Notes: generated by a model not told the origin, from the sequence alone. Positions 7,941 through 15,794 are shown, counted from the stretch's first letter. The stretch is 33,739 bases of DNA from an uncultured Paracoccaceae bacterium (GCA_937983405.1 CALJZN010000100.1:1-33739); one strand, 5' to 3'. A program made the numbers and translations.

Positions 7941-8402
7941 ATGTCCGCAGCCTTTCACCATCTTGCCCTGACCGTGCCCGACCTCGACGCCGCCGTGCGC
8001 TTTCTGACCGACGGGCTCGGCTGCACGCTGGCATTCCGCAGCGAGGGCGCCGGCGTCCTCGACGCCGCCGCCGCCGCCCGGCTGAACCTGCCCGAGGGGT
8101 CGCGGATGGATGGCCTGGCGCTCTTGCGCGCGGGCGGCGGGTTCGTCGAGCTGTTCGCCTTCGGCGACGTCGCCCCCGCCACCCGGCCCTGGAACGACGG
8201 CGGCACCCATGTCGCCCTTGCCGTGCCCGACCTCGAGGCGGCGCTGGCCCGGGCGGTGGCGGCCGGGGCAAGCGCGTGCAGCGGCATCAACACGTCGGTC
8301 CGGCCCGGGTTTGCGGGGATGCGCTGGGTCTACATCGTCGCCCCCTGGGGCCAGACCTTCGAGCTTGTCGACCCCAGCGCCGCCCCGGCCGTGCGCATCT
8401 AG
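7941..8402 (+). CDS. VOC (glyoxalase/bleomycin resistance) family protein
   Basis: The 153-residue protein contains two beta-alpha-beta-beta-beta modules of the vicinal oxygen chelate fold. The first begins FHHLALTVPDLDAAVRFL, the second THVALAVPDLEAALARAV. Candidate metal ligands are His7, Glu70 (FVELFAF), His90 and Glu141 (TFELVDP), the spacing expected of a metal-binding member. Substrates of this superfamily vary widely (methylglyoxal-glutathione, dioxygenase substrates, antibiotics), and nothing here fixes which applies. The start ATG follows GAGAGGGA by about 9 bp. It stands alone between two gene-free stretches, so context gives no clue. Confidence 0.85.
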   Translation: MSAAFHHLALTVPDLDAAVRFLTDGLGCTLAFRSEGAGVLDAAAAARLNLPEGSRMDGLALLRAGGGFVELFAFGDVAPATRPWNDGGTHVALAVPDLEAALARAVAAGASACSGINTSVRPGFAGMRWVYIVAPWGQTFELVDPSAAPAVRI

Positions 8403-9016
8403 CGTCCCTGGCGGCCGGCTTGAAGCCTGTCCCGCCGGACGCAGACCGCAGGCGCAGTCCTGCGGGCTGAAGGCGAGCGGGCCCGCCGCGATGACCGCAC
8501 CCGGACACGGGGCAGGCATGTGCCAGACCCGGGCGCCGACTGCCTTCGCGGCCAGGGGGGGCGTTGCACCTTGGTGAACGGTCGGTCCGTGCCGCGGCGC
8601 GGGCGACGGTGCAACGCCGCAGCCACCGACCGGTCGTGCGGCGGGCAACGCAACCCCGTCGGGGAAGGCGCGGTCGAAGCATGCGCGTCCGCCGCATCGC
8701 CCTGCGTCCGGACCCCGGCCGTGCGCGCGCGGCGCGATCCCTGCCGGCGGCCGCCCCCGGGGCACCGCCGCCGCCCTCTCTGCCGCGGTCTGGCCGGGCC
8801 GCGCGACCGCTTTGGTCCCCCCATCTTGCGGGCCGGTGATCGGGACCCTCCGGCGGCGGCCGGGCGCGCGGCGGGGCTGCCGGGGTCGATCCGGTCGCGG
8901 CGGAAACGGCGGGGGGCGGCTGATCCCGCCGCGGGTCGGAGCGGCCCCGCGCGCCGGGCCTTCCGTCTGCCGCGCACCTCCCCTAGGCTGGCAACGCAGC
9001 AACCGGGGGGACGGCG
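8403..9016. other. Gene-free GC-rich stretch with two interleaved inverted repeats
   Basis: No credible gene on either strand over about 610 bp. It contains a perfect 11-bp inverted repeat (GGCGTTGCACC at 8560-8570, GGTGCAACGCC at 8608-8618). An 8-bp one (CGGTCGGT at 8579-8586, ACCGACCG at 8625-8632) interleaves with it, a pseudoknot-like arrangement. The last 20 bp carry the ribosome site of the next gene (GGGGGGAC). Confidence 0.55.
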
Positions 9017-9991
9017 ATGACCGAGGCACTGCGCTGGGGCATTCTGGGGGCGGCCAAGATCGCCGAGACGGCGGTCGCCCCCGCCATCCACATGGCCGAG
9101 GGGGCGGTGCTGGCCGCGGTGGCGACCTCGGGCAGCTCGGCCCGGCTGCCCGCGCTTCTGGCGCGCTATCCGGGCCTGCGGGTGGTGCAGGGCTATGCGG
9201 CGCTGCTGGCCGACCCCGGGATCGACGCGGTCTACATCCCGCTGCCGAATCACTTGCACGTCGAGTGGACCGAGAAGTGCCTTGCCGCCGGCAAGCATGT
9301 CCTGTGCGAGAAGCCCATCGCGATGCGCGCGGACGAGGTCGACCGGCTGATCGCCGCGCGCGATGCGTCGGGGCGGCTGGCGGCCGAGGCCTTCATGGTC
9401 GTCCATCATCCGCAATGGCCGCGGGTGCGCGAGATGCTGGCCGAGGGCGCCATCGGCCGGCTCGTCCACGTCGAGGGCAGTTTCACCTACGACAATTCGG
9501 CCGACCCCGGCAACATCCGCAACCGGCCCGAGACCGGGGGCGGCGCCCTGCGCGACATCGGCGTCTATCCCGCCATCACCGCCCGCTTCGCCACCGGCGC
9601 CGAGCCCGAACGGCTGCGCGCCGACATCCGCTGGGAGAACGGCGTCGATGCGTTCGCCCGGGTCTGGGCGGATTTCCCTTGCTTCACCATGGACTTCTAC
9701 GTCTCGATGCGGATGGCCCAGCGGCAGGAGATGCTGTTTCACGGCACCGAGGGATGGCTACGCCTGCCCGCCGCCTTCAGCGCCGGGGTCTACGGCGTGC
9801 CGCAGATCGAGCTGCGGCGGAAGGACGGCACGCGGGTGATCGAGAGCTTTCCCCATGTCGATCAGTATCGGCTGATGATCGAGGCCTTCGGCCGCGCAGC
9901 CCGCTCGGGCGCCCCCTTCGCCTGCCCGCTGGAGTTCTCGAAGGGCAACCAGGCGATGATCGACGCGATCTTCGCTTCCGCCGCGGGGTGA
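9017..9991 (+). CDS. Gfo/Idh/MocA family NAD(P)-dependent oxidoreductase
   Basis: The 324-residue protein has an N-terminal Rossmann fold (LRWGILGAAKIAETAVAPAI, residues 5-24). It also has the family motif CEKPIA with the conserved Lys99, and a C-terminal alpha/beta domain containing GGGALRDIGVYP with Asp180. Where many members have a catalytic His four residues after that Asp, this one has Tyr184, as in the dihydrodiol/xylose dehydrogenase-like branch. Members oxidise or reduce sugars, inositols or dihydrodiols in the cytoplasm; the substrate here cannot be read from sequence. GGGGGGAC lies 5-10 bp upstream of the ATG. It is followed after 64 bp by a ParA gene with which it has no obvious link. 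Confidence 0.9.
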   Translation: MTEALRWGILGAAKIAETAVAPAIHMAEGAVLAAVATSGSSARLPALLARYPGLRVVQGYAALLADPGIDAVYIPLPNHLHVEWTEKCLAAGKHVLCEKPIAMRADEVDRLIAARDASGRLAAEAFMVVHHPQWPRVREMLAEGAIGRLVHVEGSFTYDNSADPGNIRNRPETGGGALRDIGVYPAITARFATGAEPERLRADIRWENGVDAFARVWADFPCFTMDFYVSMRMAQRQEMLFHGTEGWLRLPAAFSAGVYGVPQIELRRKDGTRVIESFPHVDQYRLMIEAFGRAARSGAPFACPLEFSKGNQAMIDAIFASAAG

Positions 9992-10055
9992 CAGCCCCCT
10001 CGCGCCGCCGCCCCATCCGTGTCATGCTGCGCTGCGGCATGGGCTGGGGGCGGGC

Positions 10056-10700
10056 ATGGCGGGCCGGGTGATCACCATCGCGCAGCAGAAGGGCGGATCG
10101 GGCAAGACGACACTCGCCGCCAACCTCGCGGTGGCCTGGGCGCAGGCGGGGCTGCGCGTGGCGCTGCTCGACACCGATCCGCAGGGCAGCCTCGGCCGCT
10201 GGTTCATGGCCCGGCGCGACCGGCCCGGCGGGGCGGGGATGGAGCTTGCCACCGCCTCGGCCTGGGGCGTGGCCTACGAATGCGAGAAGCTGCGCCGCGC
10301 GGTCGATCTTGTGATCGTCGATACCCCGCCCAAGGCGGATGCCGACCTGCGCCCGGCGCTGCGCGTGGCCGACCTCGTGCTGGTGCCGGTGGCGACCAGC
10401 CACGTCGACCTCTGGGCGACCGAGGGGGTGCTCGATCTCTGCCGGCGCGAGGGGAGGGCGGCGCTGATCGTGCTCGTCCGGGCCAAGGCGGGCACCCGGC
10501 TGGCGGCAGAGGTGGCCGCGCTGGCCTCGCGACTCGGCGACGGCGTGGCGGCGGCGCGGCTGGCCGACCGCGTGCTGTATGCCGAAAGCTTCGGTCTCGG
10601 GATGGCTGCGGCCGAGACAGCGCGGGGCGGGCCCGCGGCCGCCGAGGTCGCGGCGCTGGCCGACGAGGTGCGGGCGCGCGTCATGGCGAGCGGGGCCTAG
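10056..10700 (+). CDS. Orphan ParA/MinD-type ATPase
   Basis: The 214-residue protein has the deviant Walker A KGGSGKTT (residues 12-19, signature Lys12 and Lys17). The A' motif follows (LLDTDPQGS, 38-46) and then a Walker B/switch region VDLVIVDTPP, as in ParA ATPases that position DNA or protein cargo by dynamic binding to the nucleoid. It lacks the long N-terminal helix-turn-helix of plasmid ParA proteins, and no parB, parS-like repeat or chemotaxis gene lies beside it. It therefore belongs to the short chromosomal orphan class, which includes cargo positioners such as PpfA. The cargo is unknown. The next gene, on the same strand 144 bp downstream, encodes an acidic protein; partnership is possible but unsupported. 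Confidence 0.88.
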   Translation: MAGRVITIAQQKGGSGKTTLAANLAVAWAQAGLRVALLDTDPQGSLGRWFMARRDRPGGAGMELATASAWGVAYECEKLRRAVDLVIVDTPPKADADLRPALRVADLVLVPVATSHVDLWATEGVLDLCRREGRAALIVLVRAKAGTRLAAEVAALASRLGDGVAAARLADRVLYAESFGLGMAAAETARGGPAAAEVAALADEVRARVMASGA

Positions 10701-10744
10701 CCGACAGGCGGAAGTGTCGCACCCGGCCGCGCGCTTCGGAGGAT

Positions 10745-10774
10745 TTTACCGTGACGGGTTCGGTGCAGTATGGC
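10745..10774 (+). promoter_or_regulatory. Weak promoter candidate before the acidic-tail gene
   Basis: TTTACC (10745-10750) and TATGGC (10769-10774) are 18 bp apart in an AT-richer patch between the ParA gene and the ATG at 10845. Matches to consensus are only partial. Confidence 0.25.
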
Positions 10775-10844
10775 ATTCATGGGTCGGGTCGGCGGGATGC
10801 CCGAGCGGCGCGGCGACGACCGGTTAGGCGGCAGGGGTGCTCAG

Positions 10845-11342
10845 ATGGCGGTTCAGAAGGTCTATACGCTGATGGTGGAGGTGGGGCGCAAGGCCGGCGA
10901 CGGGCTGCCCAAGGGGGCGGCCGGCGCGGGGCTGCTGTGCTACGCCGCCGGGGTGGACGAGGACGAGGCGGTGCGCGAGACCGTGGCGATCCTGCGCCGG
11001 GGCGACCTCGCGCCGCTGGAAGTGACGGGCTACGGCACGCTCGACGACCGGCTGGCGGCAGGCGAAGCCGTGGGCGCCGAGGAACGGGCCTTGATGGTCC
11101 GGGCGCTTGACGAGAACGCGGTCGTCGTGGCGCAGATGACGCCCTTCTTCGACGAGGAGGAAGGCGACGACGAGGACGGGGACGAGGACGAAGACGACGT
11201 CGAGGACGACGACGACGGGGACGACGACGACGGGGACGAGGACGAGGACAAGGACGACGGGGACGAGGACGAGGACGACGAGGACGACGAGGACGACGAG
11301 GACGACGAGGGGGACGAGGACGACGAGGACGAGGACAATTGA
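10845..11342 (+). CDS. Conserved hypothetical protein with hyper-acidic C-terminal tail
   Basis: I cannot assign a function. The first 102 residues look like a folded domain (KVYTLMVEVGRKAGDGLPKG, then AGLLCYAAGVDEDEAVRET, then VTGYGTLDDRL) and resemble uncharacterised rhodobacterial proteins I recall ending near MTPFF. Residues 103-165 are an acidic tail in which 54 of 63 residues are Asp or Glu, with a few Gly, one Val, one Lys and a final Asn. At DNA level the tail is a GAC/GAG/GGG triplet expansion. I chose the ATG at 10845 because CAGGGG precedes it and the conserved domain starts there; the longer frame from 10770 adds an Arg/Gly-rich segment of no clear meaning. The tail could bind basic proteins or Ca2+, but that is inference. 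Nearest same-strand neighbour: the ParA gene. Confidence 0.75.
   Translation: MAVQKVYTLMVEVGRKAGDGLPKGAAGAGLLCYAAGVDEDEAVRETVAILRRGDLAPLEVTGYGTLDDRLAAGEAVGAEERALMVRALDENAVVVAQMTPFFDEEEGDDEDGDEDEDDVEDDDDGDDDDGDEDEDKDDGDEDEDDEDDEDDEDDEGDEDDEDEDN
11150..11337. repeat. GAC/GAG triplet low-complexity tract
   Basis: An almost T-free plus-strand run of GACGAG, GACGAC and GACGGGGAC units encodes the acidic tail. It is prone to slippage in multiples of three. In the opposite frame it produces a meaningless poly-Ser translation. Confidence 0.9.
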
Positions 11343-11361
11343 TCGTCGGGTCCGGCGGCGA

Positions 11362-12416
11362 TCAGCCGCCGCGGCGCGGGGCGAGCAGGTCGCGCTGCGC
11401 CAGCCGCGCTAGCACTTCCTCTTGCCGAAGCGCCGGGATCGGTGCCGGCGCGCCCTAAGGGCCGGTGGCCTCGTAGGCGGCACCGTCGCCGAAGATCAGC
11501 CCCGGCGCCTCGAGCGCGAGAACGACGCAGGGCAGCGCGGCCGCGCGCTGTTCGCGCAGGGCACGGCGTCCGTCGACCAGCCAGCGTGCCTCGGCCAGCA
11601 CCCGCGCCTCGCCGAGCAGATATTCGGGGTCGCTGCCCTCGATCAGAAGGCGCTGCAGCGGGCCGGTGCGCACATCGTCGCCCTGCACCAGCGAGGGGGC
11701 GCACAGCCGCACAGGGGCGGCGGACCCCAGCATCGGCAGTTCGAGCGGCAGGACGGTCGCCAGCCGCCGCGGTCCGCCCGGTGTCATCACCGCATCGCCC
11801 GGGCGCAGCGATCCGGCCGGGCGCAGGCCCCGCGGGGTTGCCAACGGGGTTTCGGCACCAAGGCACGGGCCGTCCCAGTCGGCCACTTCGGGTGCCGCGC
11901 CGGCGGCGAGGCCGAGCCACGTCAGCGCGGGATGGGCGCTGGCCAGTGCCAGGTCAGTGCGGGATGGGCCTTGGCCAGTTCGGAACGGCAGGCGATCGCC
12001 TCGGCCTCCTCGGCCATCAGCGGCAGCGGGTTGCGCCCCTCGGCACGGCGCCAGCAGCCGGCATCGGGCTGGCCGGCCGCCAGCCGGCAGCGCCGCCCCG
12101 GCGCGTCCCACGAAAAGCTCAGCCGAACCTCGCCCGGGCAGCCCCGCAGCCCGCCGGGCAGGGCGAAGGCCTCGGCCCGCGTGCCCTGCCGCTGGTGGAG
12201 GGTGACGGTTCCATCGGCGGAAAGCTCGAGCGTCAGGGTCCGGGCCCAGCCCCGGCTGTCCCGGTAGTCGAGCAGACGGAGGGTGCCGCCCCGCGCGTCG
12301 GGCACCTGCGCCTCGACCACAAGGCACCCGGCGGCAAGCACGGCCGGAAGGCCGCGCGCACACACGACCCCGCCCGACCGGCGGTCCGATAGGGCAAACC
12401 AGCCCGACCCTGTCAC
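11362..12416 (-). pseudogene. Hint (Hedgehog/intein-like) domain protein, frameshifted by a tandem duplication
   Basis: Two frames make one gene. The first part starts with GTG at 12416 (MTGSGWFALSDRRSGG) and encodes a beta-rich N-terminal domain, breaking off at AKAHPALTWHWPAPIPR with a stop at 11922. The other frame resumes with SAHPALTWLGLAAG and continues into a Hint domain of the rhodobacterial type (GAETPLATPRGLRPAGSLRP, then GDAVMTPGGPRR, then GPLQRLLIEGSDPEYLLGEA). The break coincides with an imperfect 32-bp tandem duplication (11917-11980) that encodes LA(K/S)AHPALTW twice and shifts the frame by two. A TAG at 11455-11457 interrupts the frame again, and after it a plausible tail (LRQEEVLARLAQRDLLAPRR) runs to TGA at 11362. 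Intact relatives are extracellular or surface proteins of unclear function. A short truncated product is possible. Confidence 0.8.
11917..11980 (-). repeat. Imperfect 32-bp tandem duplication that breaks the Hint gene
   Basis: Copy one spans 11917-11948 and copy two 11949-11980, with 27 of 32 positions identical. Both share GCGGGATGGGC and GGCCAGT blocks. Because 32 is not a multiple of three, the duplication shifts the reading frame; the five differences suggest it is not a sequencing slip. Confidence 0.85.
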
Positions 12417-12540
12417 ACCATCTGCCCCTGCCCGGCCCCGGCCACCCCGGCGTCACTCTGGCGGCCCGGGCCGCGCGGCGCGGGCCCGGCGCTGCGGCTT
12501 GCGCCTCTGCCCGAGGCCGCCGCTGCGGCTTGCGCCGCTG

Positions 12541-12690
12541 GCCGCCCTCGGCCGCTACCGGGCGCGGATCGCCGGCATCCCCGGCCCGCGCACCGAGGCC
12601 GCGATCGGACGGTTCCAGCAACGCACCGGCGCACCTGCGACCGGCGCGCGACCCGCGCCCAGTTCCGCCGGCTGACCGGGCGGCAGGGCC
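12541..12690 (+). pseudogene. Fossil of a peptidoglycan-binding (PG_binding_1) domain
   Basis: In one frame the plus strand reads LGRYRARIAGIPGPRTEAAI followed by GRFQQRTGAPATG. This is the hallmark pattern of the three-helix PG_binding_1 domain (LG-Y--I-GI-GPRT-AAI--FQ---G---TG). The frame then runs into a TGA at 12673-12675. In a neighbouring frame (from 12648) ATRAQFRRLTG continues like the end of such a domain, implying a small indel. No start, signal peptide or rest of the protein can be found; upstream translation is featureless Pro/Arg-rich sequence. Such domains normally sit at the end of cell-wall hydrolases or secreted proteins. It overlaps no intact gene. Confidence 0.6.
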
Positions 12691-13297
12691 GCGGGACCGG
12701 CGGGCCGGTTGCGCGTGGACGCGGCGGTGCATCGGCAGCCAAGGTCGGGCCGATCCATGGCGACGGGGCGGTTGACCGGCCCGGACCTGCGTCCGAGGCT
12801 GCGATGGGGGGCGAGGCGCCGCGCAGGGCGGTCGCGTCCCGATCGGGGGCGAGAGACCCGGGCCAAGGCGGCCGGGGTCCGGGGCGGTTCCGGGCCCCGG
12901 CGCGAGGTTTCGCGGAAGAGGGCTGGCGCACGGGACCGCATAGGCCCCCCGCCGAGGTCGCGCAGGTGCTGCGCGGGGCGCAGGACGGCTTGGCGCTGCT
13001 TGCTGCACGGAGATGCTTCGGCAAGCCAGCCTGCCGCCCGGCGCCTCGAGCCCCTTGACGGCGCGCCGAACGGCGTTCGAGGCTTCTCGCCCAGGCCCCG
13101 GTCCGGCCCGGACGCATCTGCCGGGGCGGCCGGGGATGTCCCGCGGTCCGTTGTCGGGCTGGACCCCTCAGGCCGATACGGCCCGGCGCCACCGCGCGAA
13201 GGGCGCGGTCGCTCGCCCGCGTTGCGATTCGGTCGGGCGTCGGTCGCCGGTCGAGCCCGGCGATCGTCGCGGGCCGCCGCGTCGGCGCGCGGGGTCC
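12691..13297. other. Gene-free GC-rich stretch between two gene fossils
   Basis: About 600 bp with no recognisable coding signal on either strand. Local G+C reaches about 83 percent (for example 12841-12900). Given the fossils on both sides it is probably decayed coding DNA, but no parent is recognisable. Confidence 0.55.
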
Positions 13298-13692
13298 TGC
13301 CCGGACGCCATCGCCCTGATGGCCACGGCGGCCTGCGCGGCGCATCAGTCCCGCGACCGCGTCCGCGACAGCGGCTTCGGCCTGGTCGCGGCGCCCGGGC
13401 TTCCGAAGGTGGGCCCCCGGCGGGGCGGGCATGGCTGCCCGACGATCCCGTCTGCCGCGCGGTCTGCGGCGCGGCGGCGCGGACGGGGACGGGGCCGCCA
13501 GCCCCCGCTGTCGCGGCCTGACCGGGGCACATCGCCCGTACGCCCTCGACCCGCCGCGAGATCGCGCTGCCCGTCGGCGGTGCCGGGGGCGTGCTGATCG
13601 CGGTGTTCGACAGCGAAAGCCACCCGACCGCGGCGTGCGATGCGGCCGATGCGGCGGCCCTGACGGCCATCCTCGACCAGGCCCCCGGCCGC
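13298..13692 (+). pseudogene. Broken free methionine-(R)-sulfoxide reductase (fRMsr, GAF domain)
   Basis: Intact fRMsr reduces free methionine-R-sulfoxide in the cytoplasm with three active-site cysteines. The fossil starts in one frame with CPDAIALMATAAC and GFGLVAAPGLPKVGP, then GCPTIP (first Cys kept). It jumps to the next frame at about 13451 with VCRAVCGAAARTG (second Cys kept), where the spacing to the preceding IP is 20 nt instead of 21. It then crosses an in-frame TGA (13519-13521) and goes on PGHIARTPSTRREIALPV, GGVLIAVFDSES and DAADAAALTAIL, the normal GAF ending. The third Cys of HIACD is Arg (codon CGT, 13537-13539). The N-terminus is not recognisable. A 1-nt deletion, a stop and a lost catalytic residue make it non-functional. 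It lies just behind the cbbR stop on the opposite strand. Confidence 0.82.
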
Positions 13693-13718
13693 CCGGCCGC
13701 CCCGGCGGGGCGGGGGCG

Positions 13719-14672
13719 TCAACCTCCGCCGCCCCCGGTGGGCCGCCAGTCGAAGCGCGGCAGGTAGCCGTCCCGCTGCTCGGTCAGGAACTGCGCCACG
13801 ACCGCGCAGGCCGCCGAGCGCGGCCGGCCCTGCGGCATCACGACGAACCAGTGGCGCTGGATCGGCAGGCCGGCGGCGCCGACGAGGGCGAGGCGCCCGG
13901 TCTCGAGCTCGGCCACCACCGTGTGGCCCGAGATGACGGCAAGGCCCAGCCCCGCGATGACCCCCTGCTTGATCGTCTCGTTGGTGCCGAGCTCGAGCGT
14001 GCGATACCCCTGCCCGCCGCCGATCTGGTCGAGGAACTGCTCGGCCAGCAGCCGGGTGCCCGAACCGGGTTCGCGCATCAGGAAGGTCTCGGCCAGGATC
14101 GCCTGCGGCGCTGCGTCGCGGGTGCCGGCCAGCGGGTGGTCGGGGGGCGCGATCATCACATGCGGATGCGGGCCCAAGAGCAGCGCGTTGCCGATCAGCG
14201 TCCGCGGCGGGCGGCCCATCACGGCGAGGTCGATTTCGCCGTCCTCGAGCGCGGCGTGCATCTCCTCGCGGTTGCCGATGCGCAGCACGATCTCGATGCC
14301 CGGCAGCAGGCGGCGCGCCAGGGCGACGATCCGGGGCGCGAAATACTTCCCGGTGCTGACCACGCCCAGCGTGACCAGTCCCTGAAGACCGGACCGCAAC
14401 GCGTTGATGTGCCTTCGGCAATCGTCGAGCGCGGCGGTTATCCGGCGGGCGGCGGCCAGCAGTTCCAGCCCCTCGGCCGTGGGGGTCATCCGCCCGCCCT
14501 CGGCACGGTGCAGCACCGGCCCGCCGATGTTGGCCTCGAGCGTGCGAAGCTGGGTCGAGATGGCCGGCGGGGTCAGGCCCAGCCGGTTCGCCGCCGCCGT
14601 CACCCCGCCTTCGGACAGCACCGTGGCCAGGGCGCGAAGCTGCTTGAGAGTGACCGCATCGAAGTGAAGCAT
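13719..14672 (-). CDS. cbbR: LysR-type regulator of the Calvin cycle operon
   Basis: CbbR activates cbb operons in response to metabolites such as RuBP or phosphoenolpyruvate. The 317-residue protein has the N-terminal winged helix-turn-helix (LKQLRALATVLSEGGVTAAA, then NRLGLTPPAISTQLRTLEA) followed by a LysR substrate domain (VTLGVVSTGKYFAPRIVALA, then EIDLAVMGRPP). The VSTGKYF motif at the start of the effector domain is typical of CbbR. The ATG at 14672 follows AAGGAAAG; the upstream-extended frame runs back through cbbF and is a shadow. It is divergent from cbbF with 96 bp between, the classical arrangement in which one operator controls both. The C-terminus ends in a Gly-rich tail. Identification is strong from sequence and position. 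Confidence 0.95.
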   Translation of the reverse strand: MLHFDAVTLKQLRALATVLSEGGVTAAANRLGLTPPAISTQLRTLEANIGGPVLHRAEGGRMTPTAEGLELLAAARRITAALDDCRRHINALRSGLQGLVTLGVVSTGKYFAPRIVALARRLLPGIEIVLRIGNREEMHAALEDGEIDLAVMGRPPRTLIGNALLLGPHPHVMIAPPDHPLAGTRDAAPQAILAETFLMREPGSGTRLLAEQFLDQIGGGQGYRTLELGTNETIKQGVIAGLGLAVISGHTVVAELETGRLALVGAAGLPIQRHWFVVMPQGRPRSAACAVVAQFLTEQRDGYLPRFDWRPTGGGGG

Positions 14673-14768
14673 AGCTTTCCTTAACGCAGCGAAGAATTTT
14701 TTCAATTTATTTTTTGCCCAACCGATGGGCAGTCTGCCGCCGGCTCTCGGGCAAAGCGGGGGAGACGC
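14673..14768 (+). promoter_or_regulatory. cbbR-cbbF intergenic control region
   Basis: This 96-bp gap contains the most AT-rich run in the window (about 14693-14714, with two T6 runs). CTTAACGCAGCGAAG (14680-14694) fits the LysR T-N11-A rule with partial dyad symmetry and resembles the CbbR TNA-N7-TNA pattern. TGCCCA and TGGGCA (14715-14720, 14726-14731) form a second perfect dyad with a 5-bp gap. GGGGGAG is the cbbF ribosome site. Assignment as CbbR operator and cbb promoter is inference. Confidence 0.6.
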
Positions 14769-15794
14769 ATGGAGGACCATCAGGAGCTTGGCGCGGTATT
14801 GGCCTCGGCGGCCGGCCCCGACCTTGCGGCGACGGTCGGGGCGATCGCTGCGGTCGCGGCCGGGCTGGCGCGGCGGATCGCGCGCGGGCCGCTCGAAGGG
14901 GCGCTCGGCCGCGAGATCGGCGCCAACGCGGACGGCGATGCGCAGAAGGCGCTCGACGTGATCGCCGACCGCGCCTTTACCGAGGCGCTGCGCGCAGCGC
15001 CGGTGCGCTGGCTTGCGAGCGAGGAGGCCGACGATGTCGTGGCGCTGACCCCCGGCGCGCCGCTGGCCGTGGCGATCGACCCGCTCGACGGGTCGTCCAA
15101 CATCGACACCAACGTGTCGATCGGCACGATCTTTTCCATCCGCCCCGCGCGCGAGGACGGGGCGGCGACCTTCCTGCGTCCGGGGACCGAGCAGCTTGCG
15201 GCGGGCTATGTGATCTACGGGCCGCAGACGGTGCTGATGCTGACGCTGGGCGCGGGCGTGCAGGCCTTCCTGCTCGACCCCGACACGGGGACCTTCCTGC
15301 GCATCGCCGACGGGCTGCTCGTGGCGCCCGCGGCCTCGGAGTTCGCCATCAACGCCTCGAACTATCGCTTCTGGCCGCGGCCGATCCGGGCCTATGTGGA
15401 CGACCTCGTCGCGGGCGAGGAGGGGCCGCGCGGGCGCAACTTCAACATGCGCTGGGTAGCCTCGCTGGTGGCCGAGACGCACCGCATCCTGATCCGCGGC
15501 GGCATCTTCCTCTACCCCGCCGACAAGCGTCGCGGCTACGAGCGCGGGCGGCTGCGCATGGTCTACGAATGCGCCCCCGTCGCCCTGCTGATCGAGCAGG
15601 CGGGGGGCGCCGCCACCGACGGGCGCGACCGCATCCTCGACAAGCTGCCCGACAGCCTGCACGCGCGCACGCCCTTCGTCTTCGGCTCGGCCGAGAAGGT
15701 CGCCCGCGTCGCCGCCTATCACGACCTGCCCGACAGCGAGGTCTCGCCGCTGTTCGGCAAGCGTGGCCTGTTCAGCGTGGAGAGCCCGAGATGA
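14769..15794 (+). CDS. cbbF: Fructose-1,6-bisphosphatase, class I
   Basis: It hydrolyses fructose-1,6-bisphosphate (and in some cbb versions sedoheptulose-1,7-bisphosphate), driving RuBP regeneration. The 341-residue protein shows the class I metal/phosphate motif [20 protein letters not shown] (from Asp104). It also has the upstream [15 protein letters not shown] and the C-terminal [15 protein letters not shown] segment that carries the last metal ligand region. The length is standard. The ATG at 14769 follows GGGGGAGA. It is the first gene of the operon, and its TGA overlaps the prk ATG (ATGA), indicating translational coupling. Confidence 0.96.
   Translation: MEDHQELGAVLASAAGPDLAATVGAIAAVAAGLARRIARGPLEGALGREIGANADGDAQKALDVIADRAFTEALRAAPVRWLASEEADDVVALTPGAPLAVAIDPLDGSSNIDTNVSIGTIFSIRPAREDGAATFLRPGTEQLAAGYVIYGPQTVLMLTLGAGVQAFLLDPDTGTFLRIADGLLVAPAASEFAINASNYRFWPRPIRAYVDDLVAGEEGPRGRNFNMRWVASLVAETHRILIRGGIFLYPADKRRGYERGRLRMVYECAPVALLIEQAGGAATDGRDRILDKLPDSLHARTPFVFGSAEKVARVAAYHDLPDSEVSPLFGKRGLFSVESPR

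Noticed and set aside
10056-11342. ParA plus acidic protein as a new partition or defence system
   Set aside because: The two genes are 144 bp apart with a possible separate promoter, and no third component or repeat site supports a system; kept only as a weak possibility.
11030-11920. A minus-strand frame with a long poly-Ser run
   Set aside because: The poly-Ser is the reverse reading of the Asp/Glu triplet tract of the acidic-tail gene, and the rest overlaps the Hint fossil in the wrong frame.
12709-13521. A 270-codon plus-strand frame
   Set aside because: Only its last part (VCRAVCGAAARTG) is meaningful, as one frame of the fRMsr fossil; the rest shows no coding signal.
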